Assembly (NCBI GenBank): GCA_900550635.1
Contig: URSZ01000022.1
Coordinates: 1-23,279 of the forward strand
Length of the DNA: 23,279 nucleotides
Reading direction: 5' to 3'
From: an uncultured Prevotella sp.
Lineage (GTDB): Bacteria; Bacteroidota; Bacteroidia; Bacteroidales; Bacteroidaceae
The translations under genes were made by a program, and so were the position numbers. The notes below the pieces were generated by a model. The model was not told the origin of the DNA. It saw nothing but the letters and a program-made list of their open reading frames with translations, and did not search any database. Positions 7,467 to 15,331 of the stretch are shown piece after piece (the stretch's first letter is position 1; each line of letters starts with the position of its first letter).

Positions 7467-8285
7467 ATGAACCTGCGATTCCGCTTTACAAAGAAACATT
7501 TTCTTTATGTGTTTTATGGCGCAATAGCCGTGTTGTTCATTATCAAGCTGATATTTCCGGAAATAACGAAAAATACGCGCGAAGGCGGCACTTCCGCGGA
7601 TACGCCGGCTGCAAAGTTGGACAGTATCGACATTTACAGGATGTGGGCCGATTCTATATTGTCGCAGCCTCGGGCGCGGGTGCAGTTTGAGTTCAACAAG
7701 GACGGAAGCCTGAAGAAACATAAGATATACAGTGTGTCGGATTTCTCCGAAGCATTTCCCGATTCTAACCACGTGCAGCTGGCTACGGCCGAAAGGCTCG
7801 GCGTGAAGCCGGTAAAGGACCGTGCGCAGGCAGAAAAACGCAAGGACGAGCTTGTTTACGTTGGTTCGAATCCATATTATTATGTACAGAAGCTGTATAA
7901 TTCTATTCCTTACCTTATCCCGCCCGCAGCCGTGTTGCTCGAGCACATAGGGCGCACTTTCCAGGATTCGCTTGCGATAAAAGGCATACCTTTGAATACG
8001 ATAATGGTGACTTCCTTGCTGCGCACGGAAGACGATGTGGTGCGCCTGCAGAGGCATAACGGAAATGCAACGACGCAAAGCTGTCACCGTTACGGAACGA
8101 CCTTTGACATATCGTACAACAAATACCTTATGGTTCAGGACCCGGATTCTGCACCGGTGCGTCCGGTGCGCAACGACACGCTGAAGTGGGTGCTGTCGGA
8201 AGTTCTCAACGACGCACGCAAGCAAGGCCTTTGCTATGTGAAGTATGAACGGAAGCAGGGCTGTTATCACATAACCGTAAGGTAA
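7467..8285 (+). CDS. DUF5715 membrane-anchored protein, possible M15-like peptidase
   Basis: 272 residues. One transmembrane segment near the N-terminus (FLYVFYGAIAVLFIIKLIF, about residues 12-30) anchors a periplasmic domain. The C-terminal half has SCHRYGTTFDISYN with His207 and Asp214, and ends GCYHITVR with His268. That H-x6-D ... H spacing is the zinc-ligand pattern of M15/LAS peptidases (VanY, DacY), which trim peptidoglycan stem peptides. DUF5715 is my family assignment from memory of Bacteroidota annotations; the peptidase activity is inferred from the motif. It is probably the first gene of a plus-strand group with truA (85-base gap). It could also be a non-catalytic member that binds peptidoglycan. 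Confidence 0.78.
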   Translation: MNLRFRFTKKHFLYVFYGAIAVLFIIKLIFPEITKNTREGGTSADTPAAKLDSIDIYRMWADSILSQPRARVQFEFNKDGSLKKHKIYSVSDFSEAFPDSNHVQLATAERLGVKPVKDRAQAEKRKDELVYVGSNPYYYVQKLYNSIPYLIPPAAVLLEHIGRTFQDSLAIKGIPLNTIMVTSLLRTEDDVVRLQRHNGNATTQSCHRYGTTFDISYNKYLMVQDPDSAPVRPVRNDTLKWVLSEVLNDARKQGLCYVKYERKQGCYHITVR

Positions 8286-8370
8286 CATGCTGCTTAGGCA
8301 CGCGGTTTTCTTGTTCCCGGCCGCGTTGGCAAGGCATTGGCTTGTTAGGCTTTCCTAATCGTTTTATGAA

Positions 8371-9165
8371 ATGAACCGCTATTTTATTTACTTGTCCTAC
8401 GACGGAGCGAGATACCACGGGTGGCAACGGCAGCCCAACGGCAGCAGTGTTGAGGAAACCGTGGAACGTTCACTCTCGTTGCTTTTAAGGCGTGATGTAA
8501 ATATAGTAGGGGCAGGCAGGACGGATACGGGGGTAAATGCTTCCTCTATGCCTGCACATTTTGATGTTGAAAGCGATGACGAAACGCTTTTTACTAACAA
8601 TAGCGGCGAAACTTTTGTGCATAAGTTGCAGTATAAACTGAACAGGATTCTTCCTGCCGACATAGCAGTGCAGAAAATAGTACGCGTCCGCCCGGACGCA
8701 CATGCAAGGTTTGACGCCGTGGAACGTACATACTATTATTATATTACTACAGAAAAGAATCCTTTCCGCGTTGAGCATTACTACAGGATACCTTTCGACG
8801 TGGACTTCGGCAGGATGAACGAGGCTGCGGACTTACTTGTGCGGAAAGGGGATTTTGCCAGTTTTGCAAAAACCAACTCAGATGTAAAGACAACGATTTG
8901 CGATGTACGCCGCGCCGTGTGGGTTGATTTGGGCGACAATGCCTGGCGATTTGAAATTACAGCCGACCGCTTCCTGCGCAACATGGTTCGTGCCGTTGTT
9001 GGTACTCTTCTCGATGTAGGGCGCGGGCGTATGCAACCGTCAGATATGGAAAACGTGCTTCGCAACCGAAACCGTTGCGCCGCAGGTGAAAGTGTTTTTG
9101 GCGGCGCATTGTTCTTGCATGAGGTGAAATACCCCGCAAACGTATTTGACTATGAGTTGCCGTAA
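8371..9165 (+). CDS. truA: tRNA pseudouridine(38-40) synthase TruA
   Basis: 264 residues. It converts uridines 38-40 in the tRNA anticodon arm to pseudouridine. The N-terminus RYFIYLSYDGARYHGWQRQP is diagnostic. The catalytic motif is GRTDTGVNA with Asp52. Further marks are DAHARFDAVERTYYYYI and FLRNMVRAVVGTLLDVGRGR. In most TruA proteins the motif reads GRTDxGVHA; here the His is Asn, an unusual change next to the active site. The rest is intact and of normal length, so the gene is probably functional. The next gene starts 10 bases after the stop. Confidence 0.95.
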   Translation: MNRYFIYLSYDGARYHGWQRQPNGSSVEETVERSLSLLLRRDVNIVGAGRTDTGVNASSMPAHFDVESDDETLFTNNSGETFVHKLQYKLNRILPADIAVQKIVRVRPDAHARFDAVERTYYYYITTEKNPFRVEHYYRIPFDVDFGRMNEAADLLVRKGDFASFAKTNSDVKTTICDVRRAVWVDLGDNAWRFEITADRFLRNMVRAVVGTLLDVGRGRMQPSDMENVLRNRNRCAAGESVFGGALFLHEVKYPANVFDYELP

Positions 9166-9175
9166 AGCAAAAGCC

Positions 9176-11020
9176 ATGAAACTTATATTTTCCTTTTATT
9201 TCTTGCTCTTATGCACGCCTTGTGCAATGTCGCAGGAATTACCGGGCAGGTATAGTGTGTCGTGGTTGGGAAATACTTACGGAAAAGGGCACAAGGACCC
9301 GAACTCAACCGAAGGGCAATGGATACAGAATTATATAGATTCTATGTTCGTCGATAAGGACGGCACATGCTATACCGCAAGCATTTGGGACGAAGGCGGC
9401 CGCACGCACGGAGTTTACAAAGAAGGAGTGTGCGTAGGCAACAGAAAGGACTTCGTCTTTACAAGTAGCTTTGCCGGAGGTTTCCACATAGAGCGCGTGC
9501 AGAAAACAAACCCTAAAAACGGGCAGAAAGAATGGGTGCCCGTAAAAGTGGTCGGAAAAGGAAGAGAGTTGAAAGGTTGCGGAACACCCGTTGCCTTGGC
9601 CATGGGTACAGGTATCTATGAAGGAAACCTTCTCGTGGCTGACAACGACAGCAAGCAAATACTTATATACGACATAAAGCGCGAAGAACCGCGCATTGTT
9701 CATCGTTTTGGCGTTGAAGGCGGAGTAGGGGGTGCTTACAAGGCACGTTATAGCATTCCTGAATCGAAAAACGCTCCGTCTTATCCGGCCCGCAGGTATC
9801 TTCCCGGTGAATATCATCCGTTTAAGTTTTGGACTATTACCGGTGTCGGAATGGACGAAAAAGGACGCCTGTTTGTTTCTACTTCCGAGTTAGGCTCGAG
9901 CATACGTTGCTTTAAACTTGACAGCAAGAAGCGTTGGATTTTGGACTGGACGGTTCAGAATTTTATCTTTGTTGATAACGCTTCGCCCGATTATTCATCT
10001 GACGCTACTGATGTTTATACAGTGCAGGAACGTTACTCGATGAATTATGACAACATCCGTCCCGGCTCGGAATGGCGCATAAAAAGCATTACAGTCGACG
10101 AAAAGAAATATCCCAACGACCCGCGTGCTTTGTTGTGGGTGAAAGCCGGGCATGAGCATGGGTGTACTTCGGCTGCCGTGCGCCGTGTGTTTGGCAAACG
10201 TTTCCTTTTTGTTAATGGAATGACCTGCCAGTGGCCGTTTATTTTCAGATTCGAGGACCATTCGGACATAGCTGCGCCGTCGGGTTGCATTATGAAGCCT
10301 CATCGTATATACGACCTAAAGCCCGATGTATTCTGGTTGCCGGGCTGTCCAAGAGACGGAAGGCAATATATCTGGCGTGATTTGAACGGCGACGGAGATT
10401 TTCAGGCGAATGAGTATACAGCCACGTCTTTCGGCTATCCTGACGGTTCGGCATATTGGGTTGACAGTAAAGGCGGGATATGGGTTTCAAGCCGTAACGT
10501 GATACAAAGATACGTCCCCGCAGGATTGGACAAGCATGGCAATCTTATCTACGACGACGCGCACACCGAGCGACATGAGTTGAGTGGAATTGACAACGTA
10601 GGGCGCATAGTGTGGCAGGAGAACGAAGACCGCTTGGTTTTGGTAGATAAATGTTGTCGCGATTTGAAAGGTGGAAGCATATACCTGGTTGATAATTGGT
10701 CGCGAGGCAATTTGTCGGCGCGCAATATCGGCAAGTTGAAAGGCCCGAACCCTTCATCTGTTACCGCGGCAGGCGATTATCTGTTTGAAGTGGGTTGGGA
10801 AAGCCGTGCAGAAGTGTTCGTTACCGACTTGCGTACCGGCAAATATCTGGGCAGTATGGTTCCAAGCAAAGACATGGGCGGCGTGGAATGCACAGGCTGG
10901 GTAGACATAGCTTATGGTATAGACGCAATGCGCCGAAGCAACGGAGAGTATGTAGTGTTTGTAGAGGACGATTATATGGGAAAGGTTATAATGTACCGGT
11001 GGCGTCCCGAAGCTAATTGA
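9176..11020 (+). CDS. Secreted propeller-like protein with an EF-hand-type loop
   Basis: 614 residues. The signal peptide is MKLIFSFYFLLLCTPCAMSQ, and the ATG at 9176 is preferred because it starts it. The mature part has repeated beta-rich blocks such as DSMFVDKDGTCYTASIWDEG, VGMDEKGRLFVSTSELG and AYWVDSKGGIWVSSRNVIQR. These look like blades of an NHL/SMP-30-type beta-propeller. DLNGDGDFQANE at residues 402-413 fits a calcium-binding EF-hand or dockerin loop (DxNxDGxxxxxE). I do not recognise the family and see no catalytic motif. There is no sorting domain at the C-terminus, so it is probably periplasmic or secreted. It follows truA by 10 bases and precedes an EamA transporter; the combination does not reveal a substrate. 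Confidence 0.75.
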   Translation: MKLIFSFYFLLLCTPCAMSQELPGRYSVSWLGNTYGKGHKDPNSTEGQWIQNYIDSMFVDKDGTCYTASIWDEGGRTHGVYKEGVCVGNRKDFVFTSSFAGGFHIERVQKTNPKNGQKEWVPVKVVGKGRELKGCGTPVALAMGTGIYEGNLLVADNDSKQILIYDIKREEPRIVHRFGVEGGVGGAYKARYSIPESKNAPSYPARRYLPGEYHPFKFWTITGVGMDEKGRLFVSTSELGSSIRCFKLDSKKRWILDWTVQNFIFVDNASPDYSSDATDVYTVQERYSMNYDNIRPGSEWRIKSITVDEKKYPNDPRALLWVKAGHEHGCTSAAVRRVFGKRFLFVNGMTCQWPFIFRFEDHSDIAAPSGCIMKPHRIYDLKPDVFWLPGCPRDGRQYIWRDLNGDGDFQANEYTATSFGYPDGSAYWVDSKGGIWVSSRNVIQRYVPAGLDKHGNLIYDDAHTERHELSGIDNVGRIVWQENEDRLVLVDKCCRDLKGGSIYLVDNWSRGNLSARNIGKLKGPNPSSVTAAGDYLFEVGWESRAEVFVTDLRTGKYLGSMVPSKDMGGVECTGWVDIAYGIDAMRRSNGEYVVFVEDDYMGKVIMYRWRPEAN

Positions 11021-11075
11021 CGTGCAAGCAAAATAATCCGGGAATGCGTTGTTTATAAACGGAAAATAAAGAATT

Positions 11076-11993
11076 ATGTGGATAGTATTGGCCTTTTGTT
11101 CGGCAGCTCTGCTTGGCTTTTATGATGTGTTCAAGAAAAAAGCGCTCACAGGCAATGCCGTTATTCCGGTGCTGGCTTTGAACACTCTTTTTTGCAGTGC
11201 CATATTCTTGCCTCTTATAATATGCTCTGCTTCGGGCATTATAGGTACGGCGTCTCAGTTTTATGTCCCCACGGGTGGCATGACAATGCATTTGTTCATA
11301 CTGATAAAGGCCGTAATAGTGTTGTCCTCGTGGATATGCGGCTATGTGGGGATGAAAAACCTGCCAATAACGATAGTAGGGCCTATAAATGCCACGCGCC
11401 CTGTCATGACGCTACTGGGAGCGTTGTTTGTTTTTGGCGAGACACTGAATGCCTGGCAGTGGGCGGGCGTGGCTTTCGCCGTTATTTCGTTTTATATGCT
11501 CTCGCGCAGCGGTAAACACGAAGGAGTAGAGTTCTCGCATAACAAATGGATTGCTTGTGTTGTTGCGGCTGCTTTTCTTGGGGCGGTAAGTGCCTTGTAC
11601 GACAAATTCCTTATGGCTCCGGTAGGGCAAGGAGGACTCGGAATGAACAAACTTGCAGTCCAGGGATGGTACAACTTCTACCAAATGCTTATGATGGCCG
11701 TTGTGCTTATGGTTGTATGGTATCCGCGCCGCAACGAGGGCGACAGGTTCCGTTTCAACTGGGCTATAGTAGGTATCTCGGTATTCCTTACGGCAGCCGA
11801 TTTCCTTTATTTCTATGCCTTGTCGTGCCCAGGAGCTATGATTTCCATTGTGTCGATGGTAAGGCGCGGCAGTGTGATAGTTTCGTTCCTTTTTGGGGCG
11901 TGGATGTTCCACGAGCATAACCTGCGCTCAAAGGCCGTGGATTTGATCTTGGTGCTGCTGGGAATGGCGTGCCTGTGGATAGGTGCAGAGTAA
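11076..11993 (+). CDS. DMT/EamA-family transporter
   Basis: 305 residues and about ten hydrophobic helices in two homologous halves (roughly 1-145 and 155-305), as in EamA drug/metabolite transporters of the inner membrane. Typical marks are LAFCSAALLGFYDVFKKKAL at the start, GPINATRPVMTLLGALFVFG closing the first half and GAVSALYDKFLMAP opening the second. The end is VDLILVLLGMACLWIGAE. The substrate is unknown. It starts 55 bases after the secreted propeller gene on the same strand and may be co-transcribed with it. The other EamA gene at the left window edge has a different sequence. Confidence 0.88.
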   Translation: MWIVLAFCSAALLGFYDVFKKKALTGNAVIPVLALNTLFCSAIFLPLIICSASGIIGTASQFYVPTGGMTMHLFILIKAVIVLSSWICGYVGMKNLPITIVGPINATRPVMTLLGALFVFGETLNAWQWAGVAFAVISFYMLSRSGKHEGVEFSHNKWIACVVAAAFLGAVSALYDKFLMAPVGQGGLGMNKLAVQGWYNFYQMLMMAVVLMVVWYPRRNEGDRFRFNWAIVGISVFLTAADFLYFYALSCPGAMISIVSMVRRGSVIVSFLFGAWMFHEHNLRSKAVDLILVLLGMACLWIGAE

Positions 11994-12103
11994 AGTTTGC
12001 ATGCAGTAGTCAGCCGGATAGCGGTAAACTCATCCGTTTTACGAAGAATCAGCGGCGGGATTATTTCATGTATGTCTGTTTTCGGTAAGCCATCCCGGAA
12101 CGT

Positions 12104-12183
12104 GCGGAAAAATATCTCAGAGATAATTTAAAATATGTCTGACATATTTTGAAATAGGTCAGACATATTTTTTTTCTTTCTCC
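12104..12183 (+). repeat. Triple 21-bp intergenic repeat element, copy 3
   Basis: Units occupy 12109-12129, 12130-12150 and 12151-12171 (period 21). Here the last two are the inverted pair (19 of 21 complementary) and the first, with core ATCTCAGAGATAA, is the singleton. The element begins GCGGAAAAATA, ends CTTTCTCC, and is followed by GGGGTGTAAA at 12188-12197. It sits between two convergent genes where I see no ordinary terminator. Confidence 0.9.
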
Positions 12184-12231
12184 CGCAGGGGTGTAAATGC
12201 GGCGCGGGAAATATTGCGGCTTATTTTGTTG

Positions 12232-13437
12232 TCATACGTAAAACTTGTGCGGCTCGCTGTTTTCCCACAATCCGTGGGTGAAGTCGGGAATGTCTACCGG
12301 TATTCCTCCGGCGCGTGCTGAAATTTCGCTCAGTTCTGTTATTGCAGACCATTCCGCAGCGTCGTAAACGTTCATGTCCAACGGCAATCCTTTGTTAAGG
12401 CAGTAGATAAGCCGGTAATCCATTACAAAGTTCATCTCGTTGTCTACCGTTTGTTTGCGGGCTTCGTGTCCCCACCGCCGTGTTATGTCGTGTTCGAACA
12501 GTTCTTCGCGTTGTGCGGTCTTTGCATAGGCTTCGGCTTCGGTGTCGCCGGCAAACATAATGCACTTGCAAGGGTATTTCTGCGTGTATCCCTTTGTTCC
12601 GCACGTTACCATGCCTCGGCTGTAGGGGCGCGGTGTCTCCACATCGATAACGAGCTCTATGGTGCAGCCGCGGTGGGTTTTTATTATGGATGTGTTTATT
12701 TTGGCTTTCCCGGCTTTGGCTGCGTCGGACGAGATTGATACTATCGACTTCAGACGGTCTCCGCGGTTAATGCCTATTGCAAGGCATATAGGTCCTAATC
12801 CGTGGGTGGGATAGGTGTTGCCTGCATGGTGGGAGAACTCGTCAACGTTCCATTGTGCGAGGTTGTAGGTTAGTATCTTGTTTACATCGGTGTCGTACAT
12901 TACATCGTGTATGTATGCTCCTTCGGCGTGTGTGATAGTGCCTAACGTGCCTTCTGTTGCAAGTTTCATTGTAGTGAGGGCGAATGCGTCGTAGCAGCAG
13001 TTCTCGAGCATGAAGCAATGCAGGCGCGTCCGTTCGGCCGTTTCTACAAGTTTGTGGCAGTCTTCTACGGTCATGGCGGCCGGCACTTCCACGGCAACGT
13101 GTTTTCCGCACATCATGGCGTGGCAAGCCATTTCGGCGTGTGTGCTCCATGGGGTACAGATATAAACAAGGTCTATTTCGCTGCAGGCGCACATTTCTTT
13201 CCAGCCGTCTTCGCCATGAATTTTTTTTATGGCAGGGCGGTTTGTTTTTGCTATCTCTTCTTCGGCGGCGTTTACGTTGTCTTCGTACAGGTCGGCCACG
13301 GCCGTTATTTGTGCTCCTTGTATGAAGGCGTATCGCCTTATGGCGCGCAATCCGCGGTTGCCTATTCCTATTATGCCTATACGCACGTTTTGTATAGGCT
13401 CGCACGCAAGTTTGAATACGTTGTTGTTTGGAGTCAT
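12232..13437 (-). CDS. Gfo/Idh/MocA-family oxidoreductase, GH109-like
   Basis: 401 residues with no signal peptide, so cytoplasmic. An N-terminal Rossmann fold binds NAD(P) (VRIGIIGIGNRGLRAIRRYA, with GxGxxG near residue 22, and ITAVADLYED). The usual EKP motif of dehydrogenases of this family is replaced by EVPAAMT. The substrate domain has HHAGNTYPTHGLGPICLAIG followed by INRGDRL. Both features recall GH109 enzymes, which use NAD+ to remove terminal N-acetylgalactosamine by an oxidation-elimination route. GH109 proteins are usually exported, and this one is not, so a cytoplasmic sugar oxidoreductase or glycosidase is possible. No clear promoter is seen, and it is not in an operon with its neighbours. 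Confidence 0.82.
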   Translation of the reverse strand: MTPNNNVFKLACEPIQNVRIGIIGIGNRGLRAIRRYAFIQGAQITAVADLYEDNVNAAEEEIAKTNRPAIKKIHGEDGWKEMCACSEIDLVYICTPWSTHAEMACHAMMCGKHVAVEVPAAMTVEDCHKLVETAERTRLHCFMLENCCYDAFALTTMKLATEGTLGTITHAEGAYIHDVMYDTDVNKILTYNLAQWNVDEFSHHAGNTYPTHGLGPICLAIGINRGDRLKSIVSISSDAAKAGKAKINTSIIKTHRGCTIELVIDVETPRPYSRGMVTCGTKGYTQKYPCKCIMFAGDTEAEAYAKTAQREELFEHDITRRWGHEARKQTVDNEMNFVMDYRLIYCLNKGLPLDMNVYDAAEWSAITELSEISARAGGIPVDIPDFTHGLWENSEPHKFYV

Positions 13438-13533
13438 TGTCTGTTGAACGTTTTTAGGTATTGATTATTGGTAGTTATGGTTTGCAGTGGCAATTTACTT
13501 ATTTATGCGGTATGCAGGGGGATTTAATATGTG

Positions 13534-13577
13534 AAAAAAAAGTAAAGCCGCAATCGATTGTCGATTGCGGCTTTACT
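13534..13577 (-). terminator. rpmE2 terminator
   Basis: The arms 13541-13557 and 13561-13577 are a perfect 17-base inverted repeat (core TAAAGCCGCAATCGA) with a 3-base loop. A run of seven T follows on the minus strand. It starts 17 bases after the rpmE2 stop and is a textbook intrinsic terminator. Confidence 0.93.
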
Positions 13578-13594
13578 TTATGTAAAGGTATTGT

Positions 13595-13849
13595 TTACTT
13601 TTTGCGTGTGTGGCCGTAACGGCTCATGAATTTGTCTACGCGGCCGGCGGTGTCAACGAGTTTCGATTTGCCGGTATAGAACGGGTGTGAACTGCTTGAG
13701 ATTTCAAGCTTAATCAAAGGATATGTCTCGCCCTCATATTCGATTGTGTCGTTTGTCTTGCAGGTGGAGCGCGACAAGAACATGTCGCCGTTGCTCATGT
13801 CTTTGAAAACAACGGGGCGGTATGTCTCCGGATGAATGCCTTTTTTCAT
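13595..13849 (-). CDS. rpmE2: 50S ribosomal protein L31, type B
   Basis: 84 residues, a normal length for type B L31. MKKGIHPETYRPVVFKDMSN opens the protein. SSSHPFYTGKSKLVDTAGRV and DKFMSRYGHTRKK are the conserved C-terminal part. The zinc-binding CxxC pair of type A L31 is absent, with only one Cys (STCKTND), as expected for the zinc-independent form. It is a single-gene unit with its own strong promoter (13893-13923) and perfect terminator. The 5' leader is about 40 bases. Confidence 0.96.
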   Translation of the reverse strand: MKKGIHPETYRPVVFKDMSNGDMFLSRSTCKTNDTIEYEGETYPLIKLEISSSSHPFYTGKSKLVDTAGRVDKFMSRYGHTRKK

Positions 13850-13892
13850 TTTGTATATCGTTTTTATGTTTTACGTTGTCTGAAAAGCGGTG

Positions 13893-13923
13893 CAAAGTTA
13901 CTGCTTTTATTTTGTTGGGCAAA
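13893..13923 (-). promoter_or_regulatory. rpmE2 promoter (TTTG-N19-TAACTTTG)
   Basis: On the minus strand TTTG (13923-13920) and TAACTTTG (13900-13893) are 19 bases apart, a full match to the Bacteroidota consensus. Transcription would begin near 13888, about 40 bases before the ATG. Confidence 0.75.
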
Positions 13924-14161
13924 GTTTTATTCATTGTTTTTAACGCATATATGAAATATTACTCTCCCGAAAGGGCCTGTTTAGGTATGCGTGGCATGAA
14001 GGCAGCGTCATTCGGCGGCACAGGCGGTGTGCGTGCCGTGCATAAAAATGTATGTAAAACATGCCGGGACATGGTTTTTTAACATGCTTTTAAGAGGCGG
14101 AAAACCGGCGTTTCGGGTAGTAAAAAGTGAAAACTAATTTTCAGTGCGTTATACCCACATG

Positions 14162-14241
14162 GGAGCAAATAAAAATTATGTCGGACATAATTTAAAATAT
14201 GTCTGACATATTTCAAAATATCTCAGACCTATTTTTTGCCC
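14162..14241 (-). repeat. Triple 21-bp intergenic repeat element, copy 4
   Basis: Units occupy 14173-14193, 14194-14214 and 14215-14235, with the phase marker at 14185, 14206 and 14227 (period 21). The inverted pair is 14194-14235 (18 of 21 complementary) and the singleton is 14173-14193. The GGAGC at 14162-14166 and GTTATACCC at 14148-14156 are the reverse complement of the GCTCC...GGGTATAA flank of the other copies, so this copy is inserted in minus orientation. Confidence 0.9.
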
Positions 14242-14381
14242 TCTGAAAACCCGTTCGTAAAATGCCCGAAAAATGCAGACGTCTGCGGACGTTGCTTTTA
14301 ACACTGTTTATTGCGTATGATGAACCGGGCTATGTTTGCATGTAAAATAGCTCGGGTTGCAGTGCATGCCGCAGGTACGTG

Positions 14382-14774
14382 TTACTCGTCTTTTATATAA
14401 GGCAGCGCCTTGAAGTCGGCGGCGGCCCAGTCAAGGCAGCTTAGTTCATCGGCTTTGAGCCACACGTGGTTTACGTGTTCCTTGAAGTTGAATTCTCCCT
14501 CCGGGGCATGGCACAGGAACACGTCCATGGTTATTTCGAAGTCTGGGTATGCGTGGTTTACTGTTACAAGCAACCTTTCTGTCTTTACCCTGCAATCAAG
14601 TTCTTCCATGAGTTCCCGTTCGAGCGCCTGCTGCGGCGTTTCTCCCGGCTCTACCTTTCCGCCGGGGAATTCGTATCGGAAACTTGTGTATTCGTATTTT
14701 GTTTTTCCTTTCTGTACGCACAGGTAACGGTCGCCCATGCGTATTGCTGCCGCAACGACATGTATCTGTTTCAT
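14382..14774 (-). CDS. Nudix hydrolase (MutT/NudG-like)
   Basis: 130 residues, the size of MutT-type enzymes. The Nudix box runs from Gly39 to Cys61 (GKVEPGETPQQALERELMEE then LDC), with the catalytic REx2EE present. The Gly that normally follows EE-x is Asp here. The N-terminus IHVVAAAIRMGDRYLCVQKG and the FRYEFPGGK block resemble MutT and NudG, which hydrolyse oxidised or modified nucleoside triphosphates. The exact substrate cannot be read. It is the last gene of an operon, 18 bases after a macrodomain gene and downstream of an alcohol dehydrogenase. Given the macrodomain partner, an ADP-ribose-type substrate is conceivable but not supported by its motif. Confidence 0.88.
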   Translation of the reverse strand: MKQIHVVAAAIRMGDRYLCVQKGKTKYEYTSFRYEFPGGKVEPGETPQQALERELMEELDCRVKTERLLVTVNHAYPDFEITMDVFLCHAPEGEFNFKEHVNHVWLKADELSCLDWAAADFKALPYIKDE

Positions 14775-14792
14775 TTCAATGGCTTTTCGGTA

Positions 14793-15314
14793 TTACAGGC
14801 TTTCGAGGCATTTGTCGTAGATTTGCGCGTCGCGGGAACTGAAACAGCAGATAACTACGCGGCCGTTGTATTTGCCGCTTTCTATGTGTTTTAGAATCAC
14901 CGACAAGGCAATCCGCGCAGCTTCCTCTTTGGGATACCGGTAAACTCCGGTGCTTATGCACGGAAAGGCTATGCTTTTTATGCCGCGGCTTTCTGCAAGG
15001 TTTAAAGCCGTTTCGTAGCATGAGGCCAGAAGTTCCGGTTCGTGGTTGCCGCCTCCATGCCATACCGGGCCTACGGTGTGTATCACGTAGCTGCATGGCA
15101 GGTTGTATGCTTTTGTTATTTTACTTTCGCCCGTAGGGCAGCCGCCGAGAGTCCTGCATTCCTCGAGCAGCTCCGGGCCGGCGGCTCTGTGGATTGCGCC
15201 GTCCACGCCTCCGCCGCCGAGCAGCGAGTTGTTGGCGGCATTTACTATGGCTTCGGTGTTGAGGGTAGTTATGTCGGCCACCATTATTTCAATTTCTTCT
15301 TTGCGATTGCTCAT
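14793..15314 (-). CDS. Macrodomain protein (YmdB-like O-acetyl-ADP-ribose deacetylase)
   Basis: 173 residues, a single macrodomain. The ligand-binding marks are all present: VADITTLNTEAIVNAANNSL (Asp14, Asn25), LGGGGVDGAIHRAAG (Asp38), YVIHTVGPVW and the phosphate loop FPCISTGVYRYP. Such enzymes remove acetyl from O-acetyl-ADP-ribose or ADP-ribose from proteins, in the cytoplasm. It lies 17 bases after the alcohol dehydrogenase stop and 18 bases before the Nudix gene, so the three are one operon. The partnership suggests clean-up of NAD-derived or damaged metabolites. Activity on protein or nucleic-acid ADP-ribosylation cannot be judged. Confidence 0.93.
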   Translation of the reverse strand: MSNRKEEIEIMVADITTLNTEAIVNAANNSLLGGGGVDGAIHRAAGPELLEECRTLGGCPTGESKITKAYNLPCSYVIHTVGPVWHGGGNHEPELLASCYETALNLAESRGIKSIAFPCISTGVYRYPKEEAARIALSVILKHIESGKYNGRVVICCFSSRDAQIYDKCLESL

Positions 15315-15331
15315 GGTTTATTGGAAATATA

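Larger units (their letters stand above)
13850..14381. other. Long intergenic region between the Nudix gene and rpmE2
   Basis: About 530 bases without a supportable gene. It contains the rpmE2 promoter at its left end, the three-unit repeat array at 14162-14241 and a perfect 12-base palindrome GCAGACGTCTGC at 14275-14286. The stretch 13930-14140 shows nothing I can name. No clear terminator for the Nudix operon is visible. Confidence 0.6.

Noticed and set aside
7862..7880. tRNA T-loop-like GGTTCGAATCC
   Set aside because: It is inside the DUF5715 coding frame, and no acceptor, D or anticodon stems can be built around it.
7422..8288. 288-residue minus-strand open frame
   Set aside because: It lies opposite the DUF5715 gene, has a composition unlike real proteins (many Arg, His and Cys), and has no recognisable domain.
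12104..12183. Array as an ordinary terminator between the convergent genes
   Set aside because: The hairpins are very AT-rich, and other copies lie in a divergent promoter region and between two separate terminators, so a general terminator role does not fit.
13822..14082. Small plus-strand gene of 86 residues after rpmE2
   Set aside because: It overlaps the rpmE2 start and promoter, has no promoter of its own and no protein-like pattern.
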